In this document: piece by piece, positions 6,374 to 14,635 of the stretch | Position numbering within the stretch: the stretch's first letter is position 1 | Layout: each line of letters opens with the position of its first letter | Assembly (NCBI GenBank): GCA_938008415.1 | Contig: CALLKI010000089.1 | Location: 1-40,848 of the forward strand | Source: an uncultured Luteimonas sp. | Lineage (GTDB): Bacteria; Pseudomonadota; Gammaproteobacteria; Xanthomonadales; Xanthomonadaceae | Direction of reading: 5' to 3' | Length of the DNA: 40,848 nt | Notes under the pieces: generated by a model | What the model saw: only the letters and a program-made list of their open reading frames with translations | Told to the model about the DNA's origin: nothing | Databases searched by the model: none | Made by a program: the position numbers and the translations under genes

Positions 6374-8296
6374 ATGGATACCCGCGCCCTTCCGAAGCTC
6401 ACGCTGTGCGCCCTCGCGCTCGCCCTGTCCGCATGCGGCGGCGGTGGCGGCCGGGGGCTGGTGGCCACTCCGCCGCCCGCCTCGCCTCCCCCGCTACCGC
6501 CTGCGCCACCACCCCCACGGGTCGACCTCTGCCCCGCTCCCGTCACCAGCGACTGCATCGTGTCCCTCGATGTCGGGGAAGATGCGGACGCGGTGCGCAT
6601 GCGTCCCGTCCAGAGCGACCATGCCCTGATCTTCCTCGGTGGCGGCCCCCTGTGGCTCGTGGAGCGCAACAGGTTCTCCGGTGGCACGCGGGTCGAAGGC
6701 AGCACCATGTGCGTCCACGGCACCCTGGAATCCGACGTGCAGGTCCTCCCCGGCGGGGAGTTCCACCTGTATCACACCCTGACCGGCAACCTGGACAACC
6801 GGGGCACGGTCCACCTCAGCGGTACCGTCACGGGCGACGTCACCAATTCCGGGCGCATGGAGGCCCCCGAGTATTCGGGCCGCCGAATCGAAGGCGACTT
6901 CACGCAAACCGCCGAGGGGACCCTGGTGTTCACGCTCGAGCCGCACGACTGGGACAGGACGGGCGCGCTGCATGTCGGCGGCCACGCCAGTCTGGCGGGC
7001 ACCCTGGAGCTGACCGCGCCCTTGATCGAGGGAGAGTACGTGCTGCCCACGGCTGGCTATTACGGGATCCTGCACGCGGACGGCGGCATCTCCGGCACGT
7101 TCGATCAATGGACCTCCCCCGGCCTCGCCATCACCGGCAGACTGCGCTACGAGAAAAAGGATGTCCTGTTCGAGCTGACACGCATCTCGGCCAAGGGAGC
7201 GATGGTCCAACGCGGCATCGCCCGCCGGCTGCCGCTGGCCGGCGCCGCCAACCTCGACGCCGCGCTCGCCGTCGCCGACACCTTCGCCACCGCACCGCGC
7301 GGGACGCTCCCGGCGCGGCAGCGCCGGTTCCTGGACTCCGCGGGCGCCCTGCTCTGGCTTCGCGACACCGTCCAGGCCGAACGCAGCTTCGACAGCCTCG
7401 CCGGCCACGCCCACGCCGCGGCCGCCGACCTCCTGCTCGACCAGTCCGCGCGGATCGCCGAACGGCTCGCCGCCCGCCTCGCGGGCCTGCCGCACGGGAC
7501 CGCGCCGCAGGCCTGGGACGCTTCGCTCGGCCTCCGCACCGGCGGCCACCTGTTCGATGCCCGCGCCACCGGCACCGGCCTGTGGCTCTCGCCCCGCCTG
7601 CTGGTCGGCGCCAGCCTCGCCGAAGGCCGGCTGCTGGCGGACTTCGACCACCTCGGTGGACAGGCCTCCGGCGAGGCCTCCTCCGCCGGCTTGCACGCGC
7701 ACTACCGCGGCGACGGCTGGCACGCCACCGGCGCCCTCTCCGCCGGACGCGCCTGGCTGCCGCTGCAACGCCCGATCGAACTCGGCCCCGAACGCCGGCA
7801 CGCCGCCCGCTCCACGCGCCACTTCGGTCACGTCTCGCTCCACGGCGAGGTCGGCCGCGACCTCGCGTTCGGCGGCGGCCGGCTGGTCCCGTTCGCCAGC
7901 CTCGACTACGGCATCGTCCGTGGCGATGCCTTCACCGAGCTGGGCGACACCGGGCTGGAACTGGCCGGCGGCCCCTCGCGGCAGTCGCGCCTGACCGGCG
8001 CGGCCGGCGTCCGCTATGCGCGCGACTGGACCCTCGGCGCCTGGCCGGTGCGGCTGGAACTGGACCTGCGCCACCGCCGCGACCTGGGCGACGGCGGCCT
8101 GCCGCTGGCCGCGTTCGTCGGGGTGCCGGAGGTCCGCTTCGCCCTGCCCCGCGACCGCGCGACGGAAGCGGCCGCGCTGCGCCTGGGCCTGGGCGGCCGG
8201 CTGGGGCCGCGCATGCGCTGGTCGCTGGACTGGAACCGCGAGACCGGACGCCGCGACCCCGCTGCCTGGCACTTCGCGTTCGAACGCGCACTCTGA
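6374..8296 (+). CDS. Lipoprotein-type autotransporter
   Basis: This 640-residue protein has a lipoprotein signal (LALALSAC, lipidated Cys at residue 21). A Gly5 tether and a proline-rich linker (about residues 30-50) follow. The passenger, about 200 residues, has short repeating beta-helix-like rungs (VHGTLESDVQVLPGGEF, LTGNLDNRGTVHLSGTVTGDVTNSGRME). After an alpha-helical linker (about 290-365, ending RIAERLAARLAG) comes a C-terminal autotransporter beta-barrel (about 370-640) with GLWLSPRLLVGASLAEGRLL, FGHVSLHGEVGRDL and LRLGLGGRLGPRMRWSLDWNR. The linker and barrel look like those of xanthomonad subtilisin autotransporters, but no Asp/His/Ser protease is present. The protein ends FERAL rather than in an aromatic residue. 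ATG 6374 is preferred over ATG 6359 because GGAG lies 9 nt upstream and the signal is then of normal length. The passenger's function is unknown. Confidence 0.85.
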   Translation: MDTRALPKLTLCALALALSACGGGGGRGLVATPPPASPPPLPPAPPPPRVDLCPAPVTSDCIVSLDVGEDADAVRMRPVQSDHALIFLGGGPLWLVERNRFSGGTRVEGSTMCVHGTLESDVQVLPGGEFHLYHTLTGNLDNRGTVHLSGTVTGDVTNSGRMEAPEYSGRRIEGDFTQTAEGTLVFTLEPHDWDRTGALHVGGHASLAGTLELTAPLIEGEYVLPTAGYYGILHADGGISGTFDQWTSPGLAITGRLRYEKKDVLFELTRISAKGAMVQRGIARRLPLAGAANLDAALAVADTFATAPRGTLPARQRRFLDSAGALLWLRDTVQAERSFDSLAGHAHAAAADLLLDQSARIAERLAARLAGLPHGTAPQAWDASLGLRTGGHLFDARATGTGLWLSPRLLVGASLAEGRLLADFDHLGGQASGEASSAGLHAHYRGDGWHATGALSAGRAWLPLQRPIELGPERRHAARSTRHFGHVSLHGEVGRDLAFGGGRLVPFASLDYGIVRGDAFTELGDTGLELAGGPSRQSRLTGAAGVRYARDWTLGAWPVRLELDLRHRRDLGDGGLPLAAFVGVPEVRFALPRDRATEAAALRLGLGGRLGPRMRWSLDWNRETGRRDPAAWHFAFERAL

Positions 8297-8333
8297 TGGC
8301 GCATCCTCCGGCCGCCCGCGGGGGCGTCCGGCA

Positions 8334-8367
8334 CGCGGGCCCCGCCGTGGATGCGGCGGGGCCCGCG
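8334..8367 (+). terminator. 14-bp perfect GC stem-loop after the autotransporter
   Basis: CGCGGGCCCCGCCG (8334-8347) pairs with CGGCGGGGCCCGCG (8354-8367) across the loop TGGATG, 37 nt after the stop at 8296. It lacks a T-tract but is the strongest hairpin in the gap. It is likely a terminator isolating the htrA unit. Confidence 0.65.
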
Positions 8368-8473
8368 CGCGTCGCGCTCACGTTGTGCCCGCGCGCCCCA
8401 TGCTTCAGTATCAATTGAGCGTGGCGCGCCGACACTTTCCTGTCCCCATCGAGAGCGAAAGACCGGAGTTTCG

Positions 8474-9913
8474 ATGAGAGCTTCCACCCGGACCCTGCTC
8501 GCCCTGTCCCTCGCCGCCGCGTTCGGCGGCTTCGCCGCGACCGCCGTGCGCGAGGCCCTGGAACAGCCGGCGAAGGCCGAGCCCGCCGCGCCGCCGGCAG
8601 TGTCCGTGCCGGCGGCGGCCGCACTGCCGTCGGCGGTGGACGGCCAGCCGGTGCCGACCCTGGCGCCGATGCTCAAGCGCGTGCTGCCGGCGGTGGTCAG
8701 CGTGCATACCAAGCAGCGCGTGCGGGTGAGCCCGTTCGGCAACGACCCGTTCTTCCGCCGGATGTTCCCGGAACTGACCCAGGAACGGATCAACGAGTCG
8801 CTCGGCTCCGGCGTGATCGTGGACGCGGCGCGCGGCTACGTGCTGACCAACCACCACGTGATCGAGGGCGCCGACGACGTGTCGGTGACGCTGTACGACG
8901 GCCGCACGTTCAAGGCCGAGTTCATCGGCTCGGATCCCGACACCGACGTGGCGCTGATGCGGATCCCTGCGGACGACCTGACCGCAATCCCGCTGGCCAA
9001 CGGCAACGACCTGCAGGTCGGCGACTTCGTGGTCGCGGTGGGCAACCCGTTCGGCTTCACCCAGACGGTGACCTCGGGCATCGTCTCCGCGGTCGGCCGC
9101 AGCAACCTGCCGGGCATCGGCTTCCAGAACTTCATCCAGACCGACGCCTCGATCAATCCCGGCAACTCCGGCGGCGCCCTGGTCAACCTGCGCGGCGAGC
9201 TGGTCGGCATCAACACCGCCAGCTTCAACCGCTACGGCAGCGACGCCGGCAACATCGGCCTGGGCTTCGCGATCCCGATCGACCTGGCGCGCAACGTGAT
9301 GCAGCAGCTGCTGGCCACCGGCGAGGTGCGCCGCGGCACGCTCGGCATCGACACGCAGACGCTCAACGAGCGCATCGCCGCCGGGCTCGGGCTGCCCGCC
9401 GGCACGCGCGGCGCGGTGGTGACCCGCGTGCACGGCGACTCGGCCGCCGCGGCCGCGGGCGTGCGCGTGGGCGACGTGATCGTGGCCGCGAACGGCCAAC
9501 GCATCGACGGCAGCATCGCCCTGCGCAACTTCCAGGGCCTGCAGCCGGTGGACGCGCCGGTGACGCTGGAGCTGCTGCGCGACGGCAGGAAGCTCCAGGT
9601 CTCCACGCGCCTGCGCGCACTGCCGCGCGACGGCGCCAGCTACGACGAGCGCCTGGCCGGCGCGACCTTCGCCGACCTGCCCGAGGCCCTGCGCCGGCAG
9701 AACCCGGATGCGCGCGGCATCCTGGTCGAGAAGGTCGAGCCGGGCAGCCGGGCGTGGCGCAACGGCCTGCGCGCAGGCGACTACATCCGCGCCGCCAACA
9801 GCGGCGAGTTCCGCGACCTGGCCGGTTTCCGCGATACCCTGTCCGACCAGCCCAGGGAGCTGGTGCTGCAGGTTTCACGTGGCGGACGCATCGGCAACCT
9901 CATCATGCGCTGA
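8474..9913 (+). CDS. Periplasmic HtrA/Deg-family serine protease
   Basis: This 479-residue DegQ/DegP/MucD-type protease degrades or refolds damaged envelope proteins. An N-terminal signal or anchor segment (about residues 5-24) precedes the trypsin-like domain. The catalytic triad is visible as His128 (TNHHVI), Asp158 (DTDVAL) and Ser232 (NPGNSGGA). Two PDZ domains follow, at about 300-385 (GVRVGDVIVAANGQRI) and 400-479 (GLRAGDYIRAANSGEF), the usual size for the family. GGAG sits 5 nt before the ATG. Downstream genes for small inner-membrane proteins begin 39 nt later and may be co-transcribed. There is no rpoE/rseA neighbour here, unlike the classical mucD locus, so I do not assign one of the degP/degQ/mucD names. 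Confidence 0.93.
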   Translation: MRASTRTLLALSLAAAFGGFAATAVREALEQPAKAEPAAPPAVSVPAAAALPSAVDGQPVPTLAPMLKRVLPAVVSVHTKQRVRVSPFGNDPFFRRMFPELTQERINESLGSGVIVDAARGYVLTNHHVIEGADDVSVTLYDGRTFKAEFIGSDPDTDVALMRIPADDLTAIPLANGNDLQVGDFVVAVGNPFGFTQTVTSGIVSAVGRSNLPGIGFQNFIQTDASINPGNSGGALVNLRGELVGINTASFNRYGSDAGNIGLGFAIPIDLARNVMQQLLATGEVRRGTLGIDTQTLNERIAAGLGLPAGTRGAVVTRVHGDSAAAAAGVRVGDVIVAANGQRIDGSIALRNFQGLQPVDAPVTLELLRDGRKLQVSTRLRALPRDGASYDERLAGATFADLPEALRRQNPDARGILVEKVEPGSRAWRNGLRAGDYIRAANSGEFRDLAGFRDTLSDQPRELVLQVSRGGRIGNLIMR

Positions 9914-9952
9914 CCCCGACGCCATACCGCAAGGCCAGAAGGAGACCCGAAG

Positions 9953-10315
9953 ATGAGCCGTTCCCCGACCGACAACCTCAAGGCCAACCTCGGCGAAGCC
10001 GGGGAGCACCTCAAGCAGGCCGCCACCGAAGCCGGCTCCGCGATCCGCAACGCCGCCGGCGCCGCCGGGGAGGAACTGCGCGCGGGCAAGGCCAGCGTCA
10101 AGGCCGAGCTCGCCGACTCCGCCCTGGCCGGCATCTCCGCGCTGGAGGAAGGCGGTGGCGCGGCGCGCGAGCAGATGGACGCGTTGCTGGAGAAGGGCCG
10201 CGACCTGATCGACAGCGCCGCGGACCTGATCCGCGAACGCCCGCTGGCCTCGTTCGGCATCGCCTTCGCCGCCGGCTTCATCCTGGCCAAGCTCGCCCGC
10301 GGCAGCGACAGGTAA
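9953..10315 (+). CDS. DUF883/ElaB-YqjD-like membrane-anchored protein
   Basis: This 120-residue protein has a long charged amphipathic helical region rich in Ala/Glu (about residues 8-90). It ends in a single membrane segment with the conserved look RERPLASFGIAFAAGFILAKLARG (about 93-117). This is the ElaB/YqjD/YgaM family, C-terminal tail-anchored inner-membrane proteins linked to stationary-phase ribosome binding in E. coli. The start is ATG 9953 with AGAAGGAG 8 nt upstream. It begins the ElaB-YqjE-like trio that follows htrA. Confidence 0.85.
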   Translation: MSRSPTDNLKANLGEAGEHLKQAATEAGSAIRNAAGAAGEELRAGKASVKAELADSALAGISALEEGGGAAREQMDALLEKGRDLIDSAADLIRERPLASFGIAFAAGFILAKLARGSDR

Positions 10316-10327
10316 GCCCAGGCGCCC

Positions 10328-10846
10328 GTGACCGGGGAGACGTCCAGCGACGGCGCCTCCGCGCGCGGCGACGCCAGCGCGGGCAAGGCGCCGGGCATCG
10401 ACGAGAGCGTGCGCGCGCTGCGCGACGAAGGGCGCGCCACGCTCGATGCCGCCCTCGATTCGCTGCGCGCGCTGCGCCGGCTGGTCTCGGCCGACCTGGC
10501 GCTGGCGCGCAGCGCGCTCGGCCGCGCGCTGGCGTGGACCGCGGTGGCGGTGGTGTTCGGCGCCTCGGCTTGGCTGCTGGTGATGGCCGCGCTGATCGCG
10601 CTGATGCAGTCCCGGGGCCTGTCCTGGCTGGCCTCGCTCTCGATCGCCGCGGTGCTGAGCCTGGCGGTAACCGTGCTGGCCGCGTGGCGGGTCTCGGTGT
10701 TCTTCGACTACGCCGGGATGCACGCCACCCGCCGGCAGCTGTCGCGGCTGGGCCTGTTCCAGGAAGACGAGGACGACGGGGACGGGAAGCCCGAAGGGGA
10801 CGGCAGCGCGCCGCCACCCTCCAGCGGCGGAAGAGGCGCGCCGTGA
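10328..10846 (+). CDS. YqjE-like membrane protein (phage-holin superfamily III fold)
   Basis: This 172-residue protein starts at GTG, 13 nt after the preceding stop. A soluble helix (about residues 25-60) leads into two membrane segments, LAWTAVAVVFGASAWLLVMAALIALM (about 68-93) and LSWLASLSIAAVLSLAVTVLAAW (about 98-120). An acidic, proline-rich C terminus (EDEDDGDGKPEGDG) follows. The pattern fits the YqjE/PF07332 group that databases call 'phage holin family', but the setting is the chromosomal elaB/yqjD-yqjE-type cassette, not a lysis module. The last codons overlap the next start (GTGA). Its biochemical function is unknown. Confidence 0.8.
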   Translation: MTGETSSDGASARGDASAGKAPGIDESVRALRDEGRATLDAALDSLRALRRLVSADLALARSALGRALAWTAVAVVFGASAWLLVMAALIALMQSRGLSWLASLSIAAVLSLAVTVLAAWRVSVFFDYAGMHATRRQLSRLGLFQEDEDDGDGKPEGDGSAPPPSSGGRGAP

Positions 10847-11340
10847 AGTTCGAGGTGCTGCGCCGCCGGGTCGAACGCGCCGAGCGCCTGGCCGTCGCAC
10901 GGCTCGACCTCGTGGCCGGGCAGCGCGCGCGCCTGCGCGAGACCTGGAAATCGGCGTGGACGCCGGGGCGCATCGTGCTGCTCGGCCTGGCCGCCGGCTT
11001 CCTGATCGCGCGTGCGCGGCCCTGGCGCGCACTGGGTGCACTGGGCGCGGTGTCGGCCACACGCTGGATCGAACTGGCCGCCAGCCTGTCGGGCCTGTTC
11101 GCCTCGTTCAAGGCGGGGCAGGCGGTCGGCGAGGGGGACGCAGAGGATGGAGCTGGCGGCGCTGCGCAGCCCGCGCAGGCGCCGCCTCCCGCCGGTGCCG
11201 CGGCGCACAAGGACCCCGGGGCCGTCCCGGCCGGGGAAGATCCCGAGCCGGTCCCGCGCGAATGGCGCCGCCGGCCCGATCCGGCGTGGGACAGCCCGCC
11301 CCCGCCTGCCGAGGCGGCCACGGAACTCTCCGAGCGCTGA
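10843..11340 (+). CDS. Third gene of the YqjD-YqjE-like cassette, unknown membrane protein
   Basis: This 165-residue protein starts at GTG 10843 and overlaps the previous stop by 4 bp (GTGA), so it is very probably translationally coupled. An Arg-rich N-terminal helix (FEVLRRRVERAERLAVARLDLVAG) precedes one or two hydrophobic segments (RIVLLGLAAGFLIARA, about 45-60, and a weaker one near 68-90). The tail is Pro/Ala/Gly-rich and low-complexity. By position it corresponds to YqjK in the E. coli yqjDEK group, but similarity is not obvious. The low-complexity tail makes it hard to distinguish real coding from GC bias, yet the overlap and hydrophobic core support it. Confidence 0.7.
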   Translation: MKFEVLRRRVERAERLAVARLDLVAGQRARLRETWKSAWTPGRIVLLGLAAGFLIARARPWRALGALGAVSATRWIELAASLSGLFASFKAGQAVGEGDAEDGAGGAAQPAQAPPPAGAAAHKDPGAVPAGEDPEPVPREWRRRPDPAWDSPPPPAEAATELSER

Positions 11341-11362
11341 GCGGGAATCCGCCGCGCCGGCC

Positions 11363-11368
11363 TACAAT
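11363..11368 (+). promoter_or_regulatory. -10 element for a possibly leaderless HAD gene
   Basis: TACAAT ends 6 nt before the GTG at 11375, so transcription would begin at or next to the start codon. No Shine-Dalgarno and no good -35 are visible. Confidence 0.5.
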
Positions 11369-11374
11369 GCCGCG

Positions 11375-12076
11375 GTGGGTTTCATCGTCCGCGCCATCAC
11401 CCTCGACCTCGATGACACGCTCTGGCCGTTCGCGCCGATCGCCGAGCGGATCGAGCGCGTGCTCGACGCCTGGATGCGCGAACACAGCCCGGCCACCGCG
11501 GCGATGTTCCCGGTCCCACAGATGCGCGCGCTGCGCGAGCGGGTGTGGCGCGAGCACCCGCACCTCGCGCACGACCTCAGCGCGCTGCGCCGGCTCACGC
11601 TGGAAATCGCGCTGCGCGAGAGCGGCGGCGACCTGTCGCTGCTCGACGCCGCGTACGAGGCCTTCTACGCCGAGCGCAACCGCGTGGAGTTCTACCCGGA
11701 CGCGCTGGACGCGCTGGAGCGGATCGCGCGCCGCGTGCCGGTGGCGGCAGTGACCAACGGCAACGCCGCCCTCGCCGTGATCGGCATCGACCACCTGTTC
11801 GCGGCGGCGCTGCACGCGCGCGAGCACGGCGCGGCCAAGCCCGACGCCGGCATCTTCCACGCCGCCTGCGAGCGCCTGGGCTGCCCGCCGGGCGAGGTGC
11901 TGCACGTGGGCGACCACGCCGAAGTGGACATCGTCGGCGCGGCGCGTGCCGGGCTGCGGACCTGCTGGATCAACCGCGTCGCCGCGCAGTGGCCGCCGCA
12001 CGAACCCGCGCCGGACCTGCATTTCGACACCCTGGCGGGGCTGGCCGACTGGATCGAGGCACACGCTGGCCTGTGA
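11375..12076 (+). CDS. HAD-superfamily phosphatase (YigB-like)
   Basis: This 233-residue soluble hydrolase has all four HAD motifs: I, TLDLDDTLW (nucleophile Asp11, acid/base Asp13); II, VTNGN; III, the Lys in GAAKPDAGIF; and IV, HVGDHAEVDIVGA. A helical cap of type C1 lies between motifs I and II (about residues 25-105). The closest named family by feel is YigB, which dephosphorylates 5-amino-6-(5-phospho-D-ribitylamino)uracil in riboflavin synthesis, or related sugar-phosphate phosphatases. The substrate is not decidable here. The GTG start is chosen because it gives the shortest strand before motif I and lies 6 nt after TACAAT. The aminopeptidase gene follows 38 nt downstream. Confidence 0.85.
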   Translation: MGFIVRAITLDLDDTLWPFAPIAERIERVLDAWMREHSPATAAMFPVPQMRALRERVWREHPHLAHDLSALRRLTLEIALRESGGDLSLLDAAYEAFYAERNRVEFYPDALDALERIARRVPVAAVTNGNAALAVIGIDHLFAAALHAREHGAAKPDAGIFHAACERLGCPPGEVLHVGDHAEVDIVGAARAGLRTCWINRVAAQWPPHEPAPDLHFDTLAGLADWIEAHAGL

Positions 12077-12114
12077 CACGGGCGCGGCCGCCGGGGATGC
12101 GGCAGACTATGCAC

Positions 12115-13491
12115 ATGACCGACACGCTCCCCCCCGGTTTCGGCGCCGCGAAGGCCGACGCGCTTCCCCTCCACATCGTAGATGCCGAAGGCTTCCCGGC
12201 CTGGCGCGACGCGCAGCCGCCCGCGGTGTGGGCCTGGCTGGCCGCGCAGGACTACACGGGTGCCGCCGGCAGCTGCGTGCTGCTTCCCGGCGGCGACGGC
12301 TGCGCGGGCGCGGTGCTGGGCATTGGCGACCCGCTCGACGCGTATTCCTACGCGCATGCACCGACCGCGCTGCCCGTTGCCGACTGGCGCGTCGCCACCG
12401 CGCTCGACGAGGCGCGCATGCGCGCGCTGCAGCTGGGCTGGGGCCTCGGGGCCTACCGCTTCACCCGCTACCGCGACGGCGGCCGCGCGCCCGCGCGGTT
12501 GGCGGTCGGCGCGCCCGACCCCGAGGTGGCCGCCGTGCTCGCCGCCTGCGTGCGCGTGCGCGACCTGGTCAACACCCCGACCGAGCACATGGGACCGGCC
12601 GAACTCGAGGCGGTGGTGCGCGGGCTCGCCGCCACGCACGGCGCGCAGTTCGAAAGCATCGTCGGCGACGAGCTGCTGGCGCGGAACTTCCCCGCGATCC
12701 ATGCCGTCGGCCGCGCCTCGCACCGCGCGCCGCGGCTGCTCAGGCTGCAGTGGGGCGAAGCCGGGCACCCGCACGTCGCCATCGTCGGCAAGGGCGTGTG
12801 CTTCGACACCGGCGGCCTCGACCTCAAGCCCGCCGACGGCATGCGCCTGATGAAGAAGGACATGGGCGGCGCGGCGCACGCCATCGCCCTGGCCGGGCTG
12901 CTGATGGCGCGCCGCCTGCCGGTGCGCGTCACCCTGCTGGTGCCGGCGGTCGAGAACGCCGTCGGCCCCGACGCCTACCGCCCCGGCGAGGTGATCGCCA
13001 CGCGCAAGGGCCTGAGCGTGGAGATCGACAACACCGACGCCGAAGGCCGGGTGATCCTGTGCGACGCGCTGGCATACGCAGGCGAACTGTCGCCGGACCT
13101 GATCCTCGACTTCGCCACGCTCACCGGCGCGGCGCGCATCGCGCTGGGCCCGGACCTGCCGGCGCTGTTCGCCAACGACGACCAGCTCGCGGCCGACTGG
13201 CTCGCCGCCGGCGAGCGCGTGCGCGACCCGGTGTGGCGGATGCCGCTGTGGCGCCCGTACCTGCGCTACCTCAACAGCCATATCGCCGACATCGCCAATG
13301 CCGGCTCGCGCATGGCAGGCGCGGTGACCGCTGCGCTGTACCTGGAGCGCTTCGTGCCCGAAGGCACGCCCTGGGCGCACCTCGACGTCTACGCTTGGAA
13401 CGACAGCGCCCGCCCGGGGCGCCCACCGGGCGGCGACGCGCTCGGACTGCGTTCGGCCTACGACATGCTCAGGGCACGCTACGCCCGCTGA
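12115..13491 (+). CDS. M17-family leucyl aminopeptidase-like protein
   Basis: This 458-residue cytosolic dizinc aminopeptidase removes N-terminal residues from peptides. The N-terminal macro-like domain (about residues 1-150) is divergent. The catalytic domain is intact: Lys226 and Asp231 in GKGVCFDTGGLDLKP, Asp249 in MKKDMGGA, and Asp308, Glu310 and Arg312 in NTDAEGR. This matches the short PepB-like branch rather than full-length PepA. Three in-frame ATGs compete: 12097, 12109 and 12115. None has a well-placed ribosome site, so 12115 is a guess based on the first family-like residues (MTDTLPPGF). GACTAT at 12105-12110 could be a -10 box giving a near-leaderless mRNA. It converges, with only 6 bp between stops, on the 4-TM protein gene. 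Confidence 0.88.
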   Translation: MTDTLPPGFGAAKADALPLHIVDAEGFPAWRDAQPPAVWAWLAAQDYTGAAGSCVLLPGGDGCAGAVLGIGDPLDAYSYAHAPTALPVADWRVATALDEARMRALQLGWGLGAYRFTRYRDGGRAPARLAVGAPDPEVAAVLAACVRVRDLVNTPTEHMGPAELEAVVRGLAATHGAQFESIVGDELLARNFPAIHAVGRASHRAPRLLRLQWGEAGHPHVAIVGKGVCFDTGGLDLKPADGMRLMKKDMGGAAHAIALAGLLMARRLPVRVTLLVPAVENAVGPDAYRPGEVIATRKGLSVEIDNTDAEGRVILCDALAYAGELSPDLILDFATLTGAARIALGPDLPALFANDDQLAADWLAAGERVRDPVWRMPLWRPYLRYLNSHIADIANAGSRMAGAVTAALYLERFVPEGTPWAHLDVYAWNDSARPGRPPGGDALGLRSAYDMLRARYAR

Positions 13492-13497
13492 GCGCGG

Positions 13498-13926
13498 TCA
13501 GCGCAGCCAGCCGCGCGCCGCGCCTCGGCGCGCGTAGACCCACAGGGACAGCCCGGCCAGGGCGATGACCAGCGGGAACAGCGCGCCCTGCGGCCCCGAC
13601 AGCCGCCAGGCGGGCGTGGTCAGGTAGTACCCCGAGAAGTTGACCACGATCCCCAGCAGCGACAGCAGGAACACCGGCTCGGCCCAGCGCCGCCCCAGCA
13701 GCAGGCCGAGCGAACCGAGCACGCCGCCGACCGTACCCACAGCGAACGGCACGAAGACCCAGCGGGGCATCGCCGCGAATGCCGCCTGCTGTTCCGGCGC
13801 CCAGCCGGCGATGGTTTCCGGCGTGGCGGTCAGGTGGTACCAGAACGACCACAGGCCGGCCAGGTTCCACAGCAGGGCGAGGACGGCGACGATCTGGACG
13901 TGCGTCGGGCGGGCATTCACTGTCAT
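13498..13926 (-). CDS. Small four-helix membrane protein, function unknown
   Basis: This 142-residue inner-membrane protein has four predicted helices: VQIVAVLALLWNLAGLWSFWY (about 9-29), WVFVPFAVGTVGGVLGSLGLLL (about 55-77), PVFLLSLLGIVVNFSGYYL (about 84-103) and LFPLVIALAGLSLWVYA (about 115-131). The first helix contains the motif NLAGLWSFWYHL and precedes a soluble loop ATPETIAGWAPEQQAAFAAMP. No enzyme or transport signature is recognised. It is the last gene of a leftward unit with the histidine kinase and response regulator (78-bp gap after the regulator), so it may be part of, or a target of, that signalling pathway. Confidence 0.8.
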   Translation of the reverse strand: MTVNARPTHVQIVAVLALLWNLAGLWSFWYHLTATPETIAGWAPEQQAAFAAMPRWVFVPFAVGTVGGVLGSLGLLLGRRWAEPVFLLSLLGIVVNFSGYYLTTPAWRLSGPQGALFPLVIALAGLSLWVYARRGAARGWLR

Positions 13927-14003
13927 GGCGGGGCCTCCGGTCAAATCCTGCCCATGTTCGCCGCGACCGCGCCCCCGGCAAGTACCGTCCGTCGGAACGC
14001 CAG

Positions 14004-14606
14004 TCAGAGCCAACCCTTCTCGCGCGCGAGCCGGTAGGCCTCGATCCTGTTGCCCACGCCGAGCTTGCCGATCGCGTCGGACAGGTAGTTGCGCACCGTG
14101 CCGTGCGAGAGGCCGAGCCGGGCCGCGATCTCGTGCGCGCCCAGGCCCTCGCCAGCCAGCCGCAGCACGCGGCGCTCGCGGTCGTTGAGCGGGTCGGACC
14201 CGCTCCATGCATCGAGCGCGAGCTGCGGGTCGATCGCGCGGCCGCCACGGTGCACCTGGCGCAACGCCTCGGCCAGCCGTTCCGCCGGCGCGTCCTTGAG
14301 CAGGTAGCCCGACACGCCCGCCTCCAGCGCGCGACGCAGGTAGCCGGCGCGTGCGAACGTGGTGACGATCACCACCTTCACCGCAAGCCCGTGGCGGTGG
14401 ATGCGCTGTGCCAGTTCCAGCCCGGTCAGGCCGGGCATCTCGATGTCGGCGACCAGCAGATCCGGCTTGAGCCGCTGCAGCTCCCGCCACGCGGTCTCGC
14501 CGTCGCCCGCGGTGCCGGCCACCTCGATGTCCTCCTCCATGCCGAGCAGCGCCGCCAGCGCGTCGCGCAGCATCGTCTGGTCCTCGGCGATCAGTACCCG
14601 GATCAT
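14004..14606 (-). CDS. NarL/LuxR-type response regulator (DesR-like)
   Basis: This 200-residue two-domain regulator has a receiver domain (about residues 1-120) with IAEDQ, the phosphoacceptor Asp54 in VADIEMPG, Thr in VTTFAR and Lys in LLKDAP. A LuxR-type helix-turn-helix at the C terminus (about 138-195, LNDRERRVLRLAGEGLGAHEIAARLGLSHGTVRNYLSDAIGKLGV) binds DNA. It is the partner of the kinase gene that ends 29 nt upstream. ATG 14606 is chosen because family members start MIRVLIAED; a GTG at 14621 would add five residues. The perfect palindrome at 16036-16047 ahead of the divergent ABC genes is its most plausible binding site. Confidence 0.92.
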   Translation of the reverse strand: MIRVLIAEDQTMLRDALAALLGMEEDIEVAGTAGDGETAWRELQRLKPDLLVADIEMPGLTGLELAQRIHRHGLAVKVVIVTTFARAGYLRRALEAGVSGYLLKDAPAERLAEALRQVHRGGRAIDPQLALDAWSGSDPLNDRERRVLRLAGEGLGAHEIAARLGLSHGTVRNYLSDAIGKLGVGNRIEAYRLAREKGWL

Positions 14607-14635
14607 GGCCGTGGCATCCACCCCCGTGCGGCACG

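Noticed and set aside
10328..10846. Holin gene as evidence for a prophage
   Set aside because: The 'phage holin' label belongs to the YqjE family; no lysin, structural or integrase genes are nearby, and the gene sits in a chromosomal cassette.
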